Shown here: positions 33,431-42,848 of the stretch, one piece after another
How the letters are laid out: every line of letters begins with the position of its first letter
Position numbering within the stretch: position 1 is the stretch's first letter
NCBI GenBank assembly: GCA_964583095.1
Contig: CAZOVB010000033.1
Coordinates: forward strand, 1 to 46,076
Source: CAZOVB01 sp964583095
GTDB taxonomy: Bacteria; Planctomycetota; Phycisphaerae; SM23-33
DNA: 46,076 bases
Direction of reading: 5' to 3'
Program-made: the position numbers and the translations under genes
The notes under the pieces: model-generated
The model's database searches: none
What the model saw: only the letters and a program-made list of their open reading frames with translations
What the model was told of the DNA's origin: nothing

Positions 33431-33751
33431 TTGAAGATTCAACGAAACGACGACCCCGCTGCGCGCAGGCCCTACAGCGAGGAGATCGTCCAGGGCTACA
33501 AGAACCCCCGCGCGTTTCGCGAGGGTGTGGTGATCGGCAAAGACGGTTCCTGGAACATCGAACTGGAGATCAGCCGCAAGCTCTTTGCCGGCTACGGCGT
33601 GCACACGCAGTTCGGGCCGGATGTCACCTACGGTTTCGATCCGGCCCTGGGCAGCGCCACCGACCCTTCCAAACGCGTATACCTGTTCGGCAGCGAAAGG
33701 AGCGACACCGACACCCGCGTCTTCGGCTCCCTGGTCAACGAGGGCCCGTAA
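33431..33751 (+). CDS. Small open frame, possibly a truncated gene remnant
   Basis: An open frame of 106 codons begins with TTG at 33431 and has coding-type codon use (strong GC at third positions). There is no ATG or GTG start and no good ribosome binding site, and an in-frame stop at 33401 prevents a longer form. The sequence 'NPRAFREGVVIGKDGSWNIEL' (in part NPRAFREGVVIGKDG) looks like the end of a larger protein. I do not recognise the family. It may be a 3' remnant of a decayed gene or a small protein with a TTG start. Confidence 0.4.
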   Translation: MKIQRNDDPAARRPYSEEIVQGYKNPRAFREGVVIGKDGSWNIELEISRKLFAGYGVHTQFGPDVTYGFDPALGSATDPSKRVYLFGSERSDTDTRVFGSLVNEGP

Positions 33752-33870
33752 ATACATCGATCTGGTAACCCCCTGTTGGTGCGCTCCCTTGCAAATGCCG
33801 GCTGGGCATCGCTATTGCGCGAATCGACATAGACCCTTGCGGGATTATCCACTTGCGCAAAAGTCGACCG

Positions 33871-33879
33871 TGGTAGAAT
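33871..33879 (+). promoter_or_regulatory. Extended -10 promoter of the fucosidase gene
   Basis: TGGTAGAAT is an extended -10 (TAGAAT at 33874-33879) 50 bases before the fucosidase ATG. TTGCGC at 33853-33858 lies 15 bases upstream and could serve as a poor -35. Confidence 0.45.
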
Positions 33880-33928
33880 GCACGAGCCAAGACATGAGGT
33901 CTGAGCATTCCACAAGGAGAGGCTGTCT

Positions 33929-35257
33929 ATGACCGTCGATAGTCAACGCCGCACCCAGGAAGAACTCGCCCAGCAATTCCGCTGGTCCAAGAAGAATTTC
34001 TGGACCAGCGATCGCTATGAGATTCAGCCCTTTGCGCCCGACCACGACGCCCGAATGAAATGGTGGCGCGAGGGGAGGCTGGGGCTCTTCATCCACTTCG
34101 GTCTCTATGCCGTACTGAGCCGAAACGAATGGGTCATGCACAATGAGCGAATCCCGATCGAGGAGTATGAGAAGCTCACCGATCAGTTCCGGCCCGAGCC
34201 GGGCAGCTTGCGAGAGGCGGTTCGATTGGCCCATCAGACCGGCATGCGATACGCCGTCTGCGGCACGAAGCATCACGAGGGCTACTGCCTCTGGGACACC
34301 GCCCAGACGGACTTCAATGCCGTGCAGCGAGGGCCGGGCTATGACCTGATCCGCGAGTACTCAGAGGCGTGCGAGGAATTCGGCCTGGCCAAAGGCTTCT
34401 ACTATTCGCTGATGGACTGGCACCATCCCGATGGCACGGCCTGTGACCGGGACGAGGCTGCCCGCAAGCGATTCGTCGACTTCACCCGGAACTGCATCGA
34501 GGAACTGCTGACCCGCTACGGCAAAGTGGACGTGCTCTGGCTGGACGTGCCGGCCCCGCTTTCACCCGAGCAGTGGGGCGCCGAAGAACTGATGGATCAT
34601 TTTCGACAGCTCCAGCCCGGCCTGCTGATCAACGACCGGTTCGGCGTGCCGGCCGACTTTGCCACCCCTGAAGAAGGCGTCGTCGTGGCCGAGCCGGGAC
34701 GCGACTGGGAAGTCGCCATGACCGCCAACCACGCCTGGGGGTATTCTCTTTCGGCCGAGCGGGACTGGCGCGACGTGCGCGAACTGATCCGCATTCTCTA
34801 CCAGGCCTGCGCCCACCAGGGCAACTTCCTGCTCAACGTGGGCCCGCGCCCCGATGGCTCGCTGCCTGAAGGCTATTACGAGATCTTCGGGAAGTTCGGA
34901 CGATGGCTCCAGCGAAACGCCGAGACGGTTTTTGGCCGATTCCCGCGGGTCGAGGCCTATCAGCTCTGGCGAAGTGCGGTGGGCCAGTGGCTTGTCGCCG
35001 ACGAGAGGACGCTGTTCCAGTGGTGTCACCTCTGGCCGGGACGGACGCTTACGCTTGCGGGCCTGGAGTCGAAGGTCGCATCGGTCAGGCTGCTCACCGA
35101 CGGCAGCGACGTGGCCTTTCGGCAGGAGCCCGATCGGATCGTTCTCACATCTCTGCCCGAGCAGGACCCGGACCCCGAGACCGGGTTCAATGTTTTCCGG
35201 ATCGACCTGGAAGAGCCGGTGAGATTCTGCAAACGAAAGATGACGCGAACCTGGTAG
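33929..35257 (+). CDS. Alpha-L-fucosidase, GH29 family
   Basis: GH29 enzymes cut terminal alpha-L-fucose with a retaining mechanism. The 442-residue product has 'LGLFIHFGLYAVLSRNEWVM' (about 51-70), 'AVCGTKHHEGYCLWDT' (about 109-124) and 'VDVLWLDVPAP' with the likely nucleophile Asp206. The pattern 'NFLLNVGPRPDGSLPEGYYE' is also standard for GH29. No signal peptide is present, so it probably acts in the cytoplasm on imported oligosaccharides. AAGGAG lies about 9 bases before the ATG. It precedes a heparinase-like lyase on the same strand, 85 bases on. Confidence 0.9.
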   Translation: MTVDSQRRTQEELAQQFRWSKKNFWTSDRYEIQPFAPDHDARMKWWREGRLGLFIHFGLYAVLSRNEWVMHNERIPIEEYEKLTDQFRPEPGSLREAVRLAHQTGMRYAVCGTKHHEGYCLWDTAQTDFNAVQRGPGYDLIREYSEACEEFGLAKGFYYSLMDWHHPDGTACDRDEAARKRFVDFTRNCIEELLTRYGKVDVLWLDVPAPLSPEQWGAEELMDHFRQLQPGLLINDRFGVPADFATPEEGVVVAEPGRDWEVAMTANHAWGYSLSAERDWRDVRELIRILYQACAHQGNFLLNVGPRPDGSLPEGYYEIFGKFGRWLQRNAETVFGRFPRVEAYQLWRSAVGQWLVADERTLFQWCHLWPGRTLTLAGLESKVASVRLLTDGSDVAFRQEPDRIVLTSLPEQDPDPETGFNVFRIDLEEPVRFCKRKMTRTW

Positions 35258-35342
35258 TTCCGGCAAAGGCAGCCTTGGTTTGGTGGGCCCGGAATGGGTA
35301 CAATCCCGGCCGATGAGTTTGGACCTCGACCGGAGAAAAGCC

Positions 35343-38075
35343 ATGTGCCGAAGCTGCTGCTGGACTTGCGTACTTGCCTGTCTGTTTCTACCTGCCGGGG
35401 CCCTGGAGGCCCAACAAGCCCCTGACGCTTCGACGTTCTCCTTTGATCGCAAGGAGCAACTGGCCTCCTGGAAGGTTCAGGGGGCCGTCTCGATCGATAA
35501 TGAAAAGGCCCGGGGCGATTCCGGCTCTTCCCTTCGAGTTGCGCCGGGCGGCAAGGCGGTGTTGGAGCTTCGCAAGACAGACGGCGGAGGAAGTCTGGAT
35601 TTATGGGTTTACGATGATCTGACCGCACCGGCCGAGGCCCGCAAGCGACGGGTGGGGCCCAGGTGGGGGCTCGTGAATGCGGACGGCAAGGTGTTGGCTT
35701 GCGGGATCCTCTATGCTCCCTACCTGGCCGGCGACAAGACCTACTGCACCACCGAGTACGCCGGGCAGACCTGGTTCAAGGTCAGCTACCTCGGCGAGAG
35801 CAGACGGTCCAGGGGATGGCACCGCTGGACCGTCACGATGGATCCGAAGAAGGGGCTGAGCATCAGCTTCGATGGCCGGGACGTCAACGCAAAGCGAAAG
35901 CGCTTCGACTGGAATAAATCGCAGGTGGGGGGATTTGCCGGAATCGCGATCTTCGGCGATGAGAAAGGCCCCGGCGGGCAGACGATCTGGGTTGACGATG
36001 TGTCGGTGGAGCTTTCGGGCAAGATGCAGGCCGGCCCGACGCCTCCGCCTCCCCCCCAGCCAGTGGTGCCCGAGAAGGATCCCCAGGAGCAGAACCCTCC
36101 CCGTCTGGTGGCTGAGGTGATGGAAGACCATCCCCGCCTGCTCTTCGGGCCGGCGGATATCCCTTCCCTCAAGCGATTCGCGGCCGGGGCGGGCAAGGCG
36201 TATTTCGAGGAGCTGGTCAAGTACCGCGCCGCCTGCAAGCCGCCGGCCAAGCCGGGATTCCTGCGCGATGCGACGGACGGCCAGCGGGTGGGGCTGTGGC
36301 GCATGCCCACTGTTGCCCTGCATTACGTGCTCACCGGGGACGTTTCCAGCTATCGCGACGCGCTTGGGTACATGAAGCTCCTTGCTTCCCTGGAACACTG
36401 GGAGACAGGAAAGGAACTCGACAGCGGTATGAGCTCAGCCAATGTGCTCATCGGCGCAGCCCTGTGCTACGACTGGCTGTACAATGATCTGCCGGCCGAT
36501 TTCCGCGAGCAGTTTCGACGCAAGCTGCTCACCATGGCCCGCAGGCAGTACTACGGCGGGCATTTGAACCGAAACAACGCCACGGCCTACTGGCAGGGCG
36601 ACCCGGCCAACAACCACCGGTGGCATCGGGATGCGGGAATGGTCCTGGCGGCGCTTACCGCCTATGAAGGCGACCAGCGGGACAACTGGCTTCTCGCTCG
36701 CTGCAAGGAGGAGATGGAGCTGATCACCCGCTACCTGCCCCCCGATGGTACGAGCCACGAGGGGCCCAGCTACCTGATCTTCGGCGGGGCGCACCTTACG
36801 CTGGCCTGTCAGGCGTCCGATCGTTGCCTGGGGACGAACTACCTGCAGGATCCTTTCTTTGCAAACGTTCCGCTCTTCCGCCTGCACACGGTCTGGCCCG
36901 GATGGGAAAAGGCCATGCCCTTCGGGGACGGCGGGGGAATGGGCAACTACTCCAACTTTCTCTACAAAGCTGCGGCAGAGCATCGCCTGGCCCACTGTCA
37001 GGACGGGCTTTCCACGCTGCATCAGGCCAACCCCAAGGCCTGGTGGCTGGGGTGGATGTCCCTGCTCTGGAAGGATCCTACGCTTACCGCCGGAACGGTG
37101 GGAGATCTGTCCACCTGCGCGATGTTCCCCGACCTGGGGCTGGTAACCCTGCGGGACCGCTGGGACCGCTCGGGCGTGGGGGCGATGTTCAAATGCGGGC
37201 CCCTGGGAGGCTACCGGCTCAATGCGTACCGCAACTCCCGGGATTTCGCGTATATCAACGTGGCCCACGACGACCCGGACGCCGCGAGCTTCCTGATCTT
37301 CGCCGATGGACAGATCCTGGCAGAGACGGACCGCTATTCCAAGCGCAAGAAGTCGGCCAACCACAATACCATCCTGGTAAACGGTGTCGGCCAGACGGTG
37401 ACAGGCCGGAAGGAAGGCGGCGTCTGGTCCCAGCCAGGCCGGGGCGACATGACCGACATGGCCGTTCTGACCGCTTACAAGCGCACTGGGAAGATCGTCC
37501 TTGCCGAAGGTGAGGCCGGCGGTGCCTACCCGGCCATCGGGAAGGTTTGCCCCGGCCTGGAGCGGTTCCGCAGGACTTTCATCTGGGCAGAGGGGCAGTA
37601 CATCCTGGTCCTGGATGACATCCGGGCCGAGGAGGCGGTCGATGTCTCCTGGTTGATGCAGGGGCCGGACCTGGTGGAGGTTCGGGAGGCAACGGGAGAG
37701 TATATCCTGCGTTCGGGCAATGCGCGTTGCCCGTTTGCGGTCCGGGCCGATCGAAAGGTGGCCGATCGCATCGTCGCCGCTCCTGCCGATGACCGGGGCA
37801 AAGCACTGGGATGGAAACAGCTCCGCCTGGAGTGCAAGACCGATCGGCTTCGGCTTGTCAGCGTGTACGACCCCTGGGGCAGGGGGCTGGAGCTGCAGGT
37901 CGACTACAGCAACCCGGGCCGGGCGAAGGTGGTGGTCTCCGGCAAGGGCTTTGAAGACGACTGGACCTGGAGGCCTTCGGAGGGGCGCTTTGAAGCTTCC
38001 ACCCTCCGATGTGTCCGGGACGCGCGTCCAAAAGCGACGCTTGGGCCTTCCGACACGCTTAAACGGCCGCAATGA
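35343..38075 (+). CDS. Exported heparinase II/III-like polysaccharide lyase
   Basis: ATG 35343 (GGAG 7 bases upstream) gives 910 residues with a signal peptide (MCRSCCWTCVLACLFLPAGALE). Residues of about 25-225 form a beta-sandwich resembling LamG/CBM-like carbohydrate binding. The helical toroid follows (about 240-560; 'LFGPADIPSLKRFA', 'WQGDPANNHRWHRDAG' and a GPSYLIFGG phrase). The C-terminal beta domain (about 590-880) has 'LRDRWDRSGVGAMFKCG' and 'SANHNTILVNGVGQ', the heparinase II/III signature. These enzymes cut uronic-acid-containing chains by beta-elimination. The exact substrate cannot be told. Its neighbours suggest a role in breakdown of sulfated or fucosylated polysaccharides. Confidence 0.85.
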   Translation: MCRSCCWTCVLACLFLPAGALEAQQAPDASTFSFDRKEQLASWKVQGAVSIDNEKARGDSGSSLRVAPGGKAVLELRKTDGGGSLDLWVYDDLTAPAEARKRRVGPRWGLVNADGKVLACGILYAPYLAGDKTYCTTEYAGQTWFKVSYLGESRRSRGWHRWTVTMDPKKGLSISFDGRDVNAKRKRFDWNKSQVGGFAGIAIFGDEKGPGGQTIWVDDVSVELSGKMQAGPTPPPPPQPVVPEKDPQEQNPPRLVAEVMEDHPRLLFGPADIPSLKRFAAGAGKAYFEELVKYRAACKPPAKPGFLRDATDGQRVGLWRMPTVALHYVLTGDVSSYRDALGYMKLLASLEHWETGKELDSGMSSANVLIGAALCYDWLYNDLPADFREQFRRKLLTMARRQYYGGHLNRNNATAYWQGDPANNHRWHRDAGMVLAALTAYEGDQRDNWLLARCKEEMELITRYLPPDGTSHEGPSYLIFGGAHLTLACQASDRCLGTNYLQDPFFANVPLFRLHTVWPGWEKAMPFGDGGGMGNYSNFLYKAAAEHRLAHCQDGLSTLHQANPKAWWLGWMSLLWKDPTLTAGTVGDLSTCAMFPDLGLVTLRDRWDRSGVGAMFKCGPLGGYRLNAYRNSRDFAYINVAHDDPDAASFLIFADGQILAETDRYSKRKKSANHNTILVNGVGQTVTGRKEGGVWSQPGRGDMTDMAVLTAYKRTGKIVLAEGEAGGAYPAIGKVCPGLERFRRTFIWAEGQYILVLDDIRAEEAVDVSWLMQGPDLVEVREATGEYILRSGNARCPFAVRADRKVADRIVAAPADDRGKALGWKQLRLECKTDRLRLVSVYDPWGRGLELQVDYSNPGRAKVVVSGKGFEDDWTWRPSEGRFEASTLRCVRDARPKATLGPSDTLKRPQ

Positions 38076-38120
38076 AATCACTTACGCTGCCCGACACGGG
38101 ATTCGCAGTCCCAGGATTCC

Positions 38121-38150
38121 TGCAAATTGAACATTCAATATTCAATTTGC
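38121..38150 (+). repeat. AT-rich 30-bp repeat, copy 1
   Basis: A 30-base AT-rich segment with internal symmetry (GCAAATTGAA and TTCAATTTGC arms). It is repeated with two changes 60 bases on. Its composition differs sharply from the GC-rich surroundings. Confidence 0.75.
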
Positions 38151-38180
38151 TCTTGCCTTCGGTTGGGCAGGCAGCAATAA

Positions 38181-38210
38181 TGCAGATTGGACATTCAATA
38201 TTCAATTTGC
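38181..38210 (+). repeat. AT-rich 30-bp repeat, copy 2
   Basis: The second copy ends 10 bases before the start of the AAA/DUF4143 gene. The two changes from copy 1 are A to G. With only two copies it is not a CRISPR array. Confidence 0.75.
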
Positions 38211-38220
38211 AAGAAACACC

Positions 38221-39426
38221 ATGGCTATTGAGAGACATCTGACACGAAGGCTCAGAAAGGGACTTGAGCAATACCCGATTGTCACGCTGACCGGCCCGCG
38301 GCAGTCCGGAAAGACCACGCTGGCTCGAATGGCTCTTCCCGGCTACGAATACGTAAGTCTGGAAAACCCTGACGACCGCCGCATGGCCCTGGAGGACCCA
38401 CGCGGATTCCTCGACCGGTTCAAGGGCAACTTGATACTCGATGAAGCTCAGAATGCCCCCGAGGTCTTCTCTTATCTGCAGGGCATGGTGGATGCTGATC
38501 CCCGTCCAGGACGATTTGTTCTCACCGGATCGCAGAACTTCCTGTTGCTGCAGAGTGTCAGCCAGTCGCTGGCCGGAAGATGCGACATCCTGCACCTGCT
38601 TCCATTCTCCCGGAGTGAGTTGGCCCGTGAACCGATGGAACCGATCGAAACCATCGCGGCCCGGCCTCCGCGTGTCATTGGTTCAGGTCGCGAGGCCCTG
38701 CTGGACGCCCTTTGGACCGGGAGCTATCCTCGGATCCATGACCAGGGCCTGGATCCCCAGATCTGGCTGGGCAATTACTATCAGACGTACATTCAACGCG
38801 ACGTGCGGGATCTTACGCAGATCGGCGATCTGGAAACCTTCGAGCGATTCATGGGTCTCTGTGCCGGCAGGGCGGGGCAACTGCTCAACCTCTCGGCTCT
38901 GGGATCGGATTGCGGCGTATCTCACGCCACGGCCAGACGCTGGCTGAGCATCCTCGAGGCCAGCTTCATCGTCATGCTCCTGCGGCCTCACAATAGAAGC
39001 TTCAACAAGCGTCTGGTGCGCACAGCCAAGTTGTATTTTCTGGACACCGGCCTGTTGTGCTATCTGCTGCGGATACGGCAGGCAGAAGGCTTGGCCGTTC
39101 ATGCCTCGAAGGGGTCCGTCTTCGAGAACTGGGTCGTCTCAGAAGCTCTCAAGAACTACACCCACCGGGGGCTTCGACCGGAGATCGGTTTCTGGCGGGA
39201 CTCCAGCGGGCACGAGATTGATCTGCTCCTGGAATCCTCCGCTTCCCGGCCGGTACCTGTCGAGGCCAAGGCAGGCCAGACCTACAAAGGGGATTTCCTG
39301 CGAGGCCTGGACTGGTGGCGAAAGACAACCGACTCACCGGAGCTTGCCGGAGTACTCGTCTACGGCGGGGAGACGTCGGCTGTCCATCGTGGACACAAGT
39401 TGCTCTCTTGGAGAAGCTGGGGCTGA
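38221..39426 (+). CDS. AAA/DUF4143 ATP-binding protein
   Basis: The 401-residue product has an AAA-type ATPase domain with Walker A LTGPRQSGKTTLAR (about 22-35) and Walker B 'GNLILDEAQNAPE' (about 73-85). A C-terminal DUF4143 domain with a nuclease-like core ends in 'FENWVVSEALKN', 'EIDLLLE' and 'PVEAKAG'. This family is widespread, patchy and often strain-specific; its function is unsettled. AT-rich repeats directly upstream, absence of a good ribosome binding site and a position among carbohydrate genes suggest recent acquisition. Its stop is 2 bases from the end of the convergent sulfatase gene. Confidence 0.88.
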   Translation: MAIERHLTRRLRKGLEQYPIVTLTGPRQSGKTTLARMALPGYEYVSLENPDDRRMALEDPRGFLDRFKGNLILDEAQNAPEVFSYLQGMVDADPRPGRFVLTGSQNFLLLQSVSQSLAGRCDILHLLPFSRSELAREPMEPIETIAARPPRVIGSGREALLDALWTGSYPRIHDQGLDPQIWLGNYYQTYIQRDVRDLTQIGDLETFERFMGLCAGRAGQLLNLSALGSDCGVSHATARRWLSILEASFIVMLLRPHNRSFNKRLVRTAKLYFLDTGLLCYLLRIRQAEGLAVHASKGSVFENWVVSEALKNYTHRGLRPEIGFWRDSSGHEIDLLLESSASRPVPVEAKAGQTYKGDFLRGLDWWRKTTDSPELAGVLVYGGETSAVHRGHKLLSWRSWG

Positions 39427-39428
39427 GA

Positions 39429-41132
39429 CTACTTCTGGGCCAGGGGATCCAGGAGGTTCCAGTTGTAGATTCGTTCGGCGTCGTAGGGTTCGGGGTAGTG
39501 GGTATACGTCTGGTCGGCCACCTGCTTGCGCTTTCGGATCAGGGCGGCATACTCGGGCGTTTTCATGAAGGCCGGTACTTCCAGGTCGAACGGGCGCGGG
39601 AAGGTCTTGACCACCCTGGCCAGCTCAGCCTTGAGCTCTTCCAACTTCTCCGTGTAGGCCGGATCATTGGCCAGGTTGTTCCGCTCGAGCGGATCGACGC
39701 TCAGGTCATAGAGTTGATCCGCATCCAGGTAGCCGGGCTTGAAGGGCAGGTTCAAGTCGCCGAAGACGTTGCGGTTGTTGCGGAACGGCTGGTCGGCGGC
39801 CACTTCAATCTCCCCCGAGGCCATCTTATCCAGGATCCCCTTGGGAGGGCGAAACGCCACGTAATGCAGGTTGCCTTTGAGTATGCCCCGGTGCCAGTTG
39901 ACCTCCATGTAGATCGGCTCTCGGGAATCGGTTTTTCCCTGCATGAGGGGCATAAGGTCCGTGCCGTCGGTGGGCTGGGTCTGGGCTCCGGCGGCGGCAA
40001 GGGTCGTCGGGAACAGGTCGACCAGCGACACCGGCGTCTGGACGGTCTTGCCGGCCGGCAGATGTGAAGGCCACGACGCGATCATCGGCACGTGCGTGCC
40101 GGGCGCGTAGACCGTTCCCTTGCCGTAGATGCTGTGATCCGCCAGCCAGATGATCATGGTGTCGCGTGCGATGTCCAGTTCCAGGAGCTTCTGCTTCAGG
40201 GCTGCCAGTTGATCGTCCAGAATGATGGTCCCTGCGTTGATGCTCGCCAGGGGGCCTGAGGTATTCAGCCCTGCTCGTTTGAGTCTCTCCAGGACGGTTC
40301 TTCGGGGCGGGTGACAGGTCAGGGGCTTGTCCAGCTTTCCTGCCTGGGTGTAGCGGGTGTCCTGCTTGAGGGTTTCGAGGTTATCCGGCGAGTGCGGGAT
40401 CGAGTTGGCCAGGTGAAGGAAGAACGGCTTGCCGCCCCGGGCCGAGCCCTCGATGAAATCCAGGGCGCCCTGGGTCTGCCATTCCGGGTTGTGGTAGCCC
40501 ACCTTGGGTGCGGTCTTGGCCTTGCGGTCCAGATTGCCCACGACCAGGTTGCCCACGTGGTCGAAGCCGGTGAACTGCTTGATCATCTCGACATGCTTTG
40601 CGTGGCGGGTTCGCAGCATGCGGTCATGATCGGGATTGTCGGGATCCATGTCCTCGGGCCAGTTCAGGTCTGTGCCCAGTTCGAAGTTGCTGTGCCACTT
40701 GCCCACGTAGCCGGTGACGTATCCGGCCTGCTTGAGCCTCCGGGCAATGGACGGATCGTCGGCGGTGAGCTTGGTCGACTGGCCCAGCCAGTAGGGGTCG
40801 TTCTTGTCGGTGCGGCTCCAGGTGTTTTCGTTTCGGCCGGGGAACTCGCCGGTCAGCAGCGTGTAGCGGCTGGGGTTGCACAGCGGCGTGACGCAGTGGG
40901 CCTGCTGGAAGACCACGCCCGCCTTGGCCATTGCGTCCAGATGCGGCGTGGGGGTGGGCCCGCCGTAGCAGCCCAGGTATTTTGGCGTCAGGTCGTCGGC
41001 GACGATCACGATGATATTGGGTTTTCGCCCGGAGGCGCCGGCGGACTGGGCCCGCAGGAGGGAGGGCAGAACGGCAGCTCCGGCAAGCATCGCACCGGAA
41101 CGGGTCAGGAATTCGCGTCGTGTCGAGGCCAT
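39429..41132 (-). CDS. Tat-exported formylglycine sulfatase, S1 family
   Basis: The 567-residue product begins with a twin-arginine signal (STRREFLTRSGAMLAGAAVL). The active-site motif CNPSR (Cys85) matches C-x-P-S-R, where Cys is turned into formylglycine by a maturase not encoded here. Metal-site residues are in IVADDLTPKYLGCYG (Asp46, Asp47) and WLADHSIYGKG. It should remove sulfate from a polysaccharide or related ester outside the cytoplasm. The 5' end lies against a scaffold gap: the ATG is complete but its promoter is missing. Homologues of this length are often annotated as iduronate-2-sulfatase or heparan N-sulfatase; the substrate cannot be fixed from sequence. Confidence 0.9.
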   Translation of the reverse strand: MASTRREFLTRSGAMLAGAAVLPSLLRAQSAGASGRKPNIIVIVADDLTPKYLGCYGGPTPTPHLDAMAKAGVVFQQAHCVTPLCNPSRYTLLTGEFPGRNENTWSRTDKNDPYWLGQSTKLTADDPSIARRLKQAGYVTGYVGKWHSNFELGTDLNWPEDMDPDNPDHDRMLRTRHAKHVEMIKQFTGFDHVGNLVVGNLDRKAKTAPKVGYHNPEWQTQGALDFIEGSARGGKPFFLHLANSIPHSPDNLETLKQDTRYTQAGKLDKPLTCHPPRRTVLERLKRAGLNTSGPLASINAGTIILDDQLAALKQKLLELDIARDTMIIWLADHSIYGKGTVYAPGTHVPMIASWPSHLPAGKTVQTPVSLVDLFPTTLAAAGAQTQPTDGTDLMPLMQGKTDSREPIYMEVNWHRGILKGNLHYVAFRPPKGILDKMASGEIEVAADQPFRNNRNVFGDLNLPFKPGYLDADQLYDLSVDPLERNNLANDPAYTEKLEELKAELARVVKTFPRPFDLEVPAFMKTPEYAALIRKRKQVADQTYTHYPEPYDAERIYNWNLLDPLAQK

Positions 41133-41133
41133 G

Positions 41134-41233
41134 NNNNNNNNNNNNNNNNNNNNNNNNNNNNNNNNNNNNNNNNNNNNNNNNNNNNNNNNNNNNNNNNNNN
41201 NNNNNNNNNNNNNNNNNNNNNNNNNNNNNNNNN
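41134..41233. other. Scaffold gap of 100 N
   Basis: Exactly 100 N, the usual placeholder for a gap of unknown size. It hides the sulfatase promoter and the first part of the SPFH gene. Confidence 0.98.
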
Positions 41234-42697
41234 CTGGTGGGCCTGGCCCTGGTGGTCTTCTCCACGACGCTCTACGTGGGCGACAAGGAGACCGGGATCA
41301 TCATCGTCAAGTTCGGCAAGGACCTGCCCCCCGGGCAGATCATCGCCACCCAGGGCGAGAAGGGCCCCCAGGCCCGCGTGCTGCCTCCGGGATGGCATTT
41401 TTGGTATTGGCCCTGGCTGTACAAACTCGAGACGGTCGAGACGAAGGTCATCGGCGAGGGCATGGTGGGAACGGTGGTGGCCAAGGACGGCCAGCCCCTG
41501 CCCGAGGGAGAGACCTTCGCCCAGAAGTGGCAGGATGTGCGTTCCATGCTCGACGGGCAGATGTTTCTCGCCAGCGGCCAGGGCTATCGAGGCCCGCAGC
41601 TAACGGTCCTGCCCCCCGGGGAATACCGCTACAATCCGCGCCTCTTCGAGATCCGCCAGGAGCCCGCGATGGAGGTCCAGGTCGGGGAAGTGGTGGTGAT
41701 CAAGGCCAACGCGGGTCCGGATTTTGAGGGCGAGGCCGAGGACGTCAACGGCGTGCCGATCGTCCCCAACGGGTACCGGGGGATCTGGGCCAAGCCCCTT
41801 ACTCCGCAACTGTACTACCTGCATCCCAGCGCGCTGATCCCGACCCGGGTGCGAACGACCAACCGGATCTATTCCTATACATCCGGGGCCGGCAAGGGCA
41901 GGAACAACCCCATCGGCGTTCGCAGCAAAGACGGCTTCGAGTTCTCCGTCGACGTTCGGGTCTCGGTAAAGATCACGGCGGAGAACGCGCCGTACTGCGT
42001 CGCGCTGCTCAAGGACCCGGACTCGGACTCCGATGGCGACGGCTACGATACGCTGGAGGAACGCGTGGTCCTGCCTTCGATTCGCGCGATATTCCGCAAC
42101 TCGGCCGAGCATCGCGACGCCCTGGAGTACGTCAACACCCGTTCGGAGATCGAGAAGCAGGCCACCGAGCAGTTCGCCCGAAAGCTGGAACTCTTCCGCG
42201 TCAATACCGACGGCGTGTTCGTAGCCGACATCGGCCTGTCGGAAACGACCCAGGGCAAACAGCTCCTGGCCACCCAGACCGAAAAGGAAATCGCCCTGCG
42301 GGAAAAGGAGACCTGGCAGCAGAAGATGGAGGCCGAGATGGAGCGGGCCAAGACCGTCCGCGCCGAGGAAGAGGCCAACCAGGAGAAGGACAAGGCCCAG
42401 GCGCGTGCCAAGATCGACATCAACCAGGCCCTGGCCGAGGCCGCCGTGGCCGAAGCCGACGGCCAGAAGCAGGTGTACCTTAAGAAGATCGAAGCCCTGG
42501 GCGGCGTGGACAACTTCGTCCGCCTGGAGGTGACCAAGATGATCCTGGAAGGCCTGGAGAACGTCAAGCTGCCCGAGGTTCTGGTGGTTTCCGGCGCCGG
42601 CTCCGGAACAGATTCTTCCGGCGCCATGGACGCACTCGTCGCCCGCATGCTCCAGCAGGCCCAGAAGCAAAAGCAGGCAGTGGACGGCGGCCAGTAA
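41234..42697 (+). CDS. SPFH/band-7 (flotillin-prohibitin-like) protein, 5' end in gap
   Basis: The visible 487 residues begin within a membrane segment (LVGLALVVFSTTLYVGDKE); the start codon lies in the N gap. A band-7-like region follows ('LPPGWHFWYWPWLYKLETVE' and 'EFSVDVRVSVKI') and leads into a long charged coiled coil (about 300-430; LREKETWQQKMEAEMERAKT). The tail has Gln/Lys-rich repeats. Such proteins form ring-like membrane scaffolds that control proteases and envelope stress. An unusual acidic loop, DPDSDSDGDGYD (41 residues past EFSVD), sits inside the SPFH domain; it resembles a calcium-binding loop. No NfeD partner is visible. Confidence 0.82.
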   Translation: MVGLALVVFSTTLYVGDKETGIIIVKFGKDLPPGQIIATQGEKGPQARVLPPGWHFWYWPWLYKLETVETKVIGEGMVGTVVAKDGQPLPEGETFAQKWQDVRSMLDGQMFLASGQGYRGPQLTVLPPGEYRYNPRLFEIRQEPAMEVQVGEVVVIKANAGPDFEGEAEDVNGVPIVPNGYRGIWAKPLTPQLYYLHPSALIPTRVRTTNRIYSYTSGAGKGRNNPIGVRSKDGFEFSVDVRVSVKITAENAPYCVALLKDPDSDSDGDGYDTLEERVVLPSIRAIFRNSAEHRDALEYVNTRSEIEKQATEQFARKLELFRVNTDGVFVADIGLSETTQGKQLLATQTEKEIALREKETWQQKMEAEMERAKTVRAEEEANQEKDKAQARAKIDINQALAEAAVAEADGQKQVYLKKIEALGGVDNFVRLEVTKMILEGLENVKLPEVLVVSGAGSGTDSSGAMDALVARMLQQAQKQKQAVDGGQ

Positions 42698-42848
42698 GAT
42701 CGGCTCGGGCTCAGGCCCGCCGGAGCCTTGTCGGGTCCGACGCCTGGATGTGCGTGCGCGCATTTCGCGCGGGAAGATTTTCCGCAGGACAACTGTCGGC
42801 CGGTTCGGTTGAATAGAATAACGTTACACTTCGGATAAGGAGCTTGCT

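Noticed and set aside
33845..33853. TTATCCACT, near-match to a DnaA box
   Set aside because: One mismatch in a conserved position and no second box nearby.
38121..38210. Two spaced direct repeats, CRISPR-like at first sight
   Set aside because: There are only two copies, one 30-base spacer and no cas genes; the repeats are AT-rich and imperfect.
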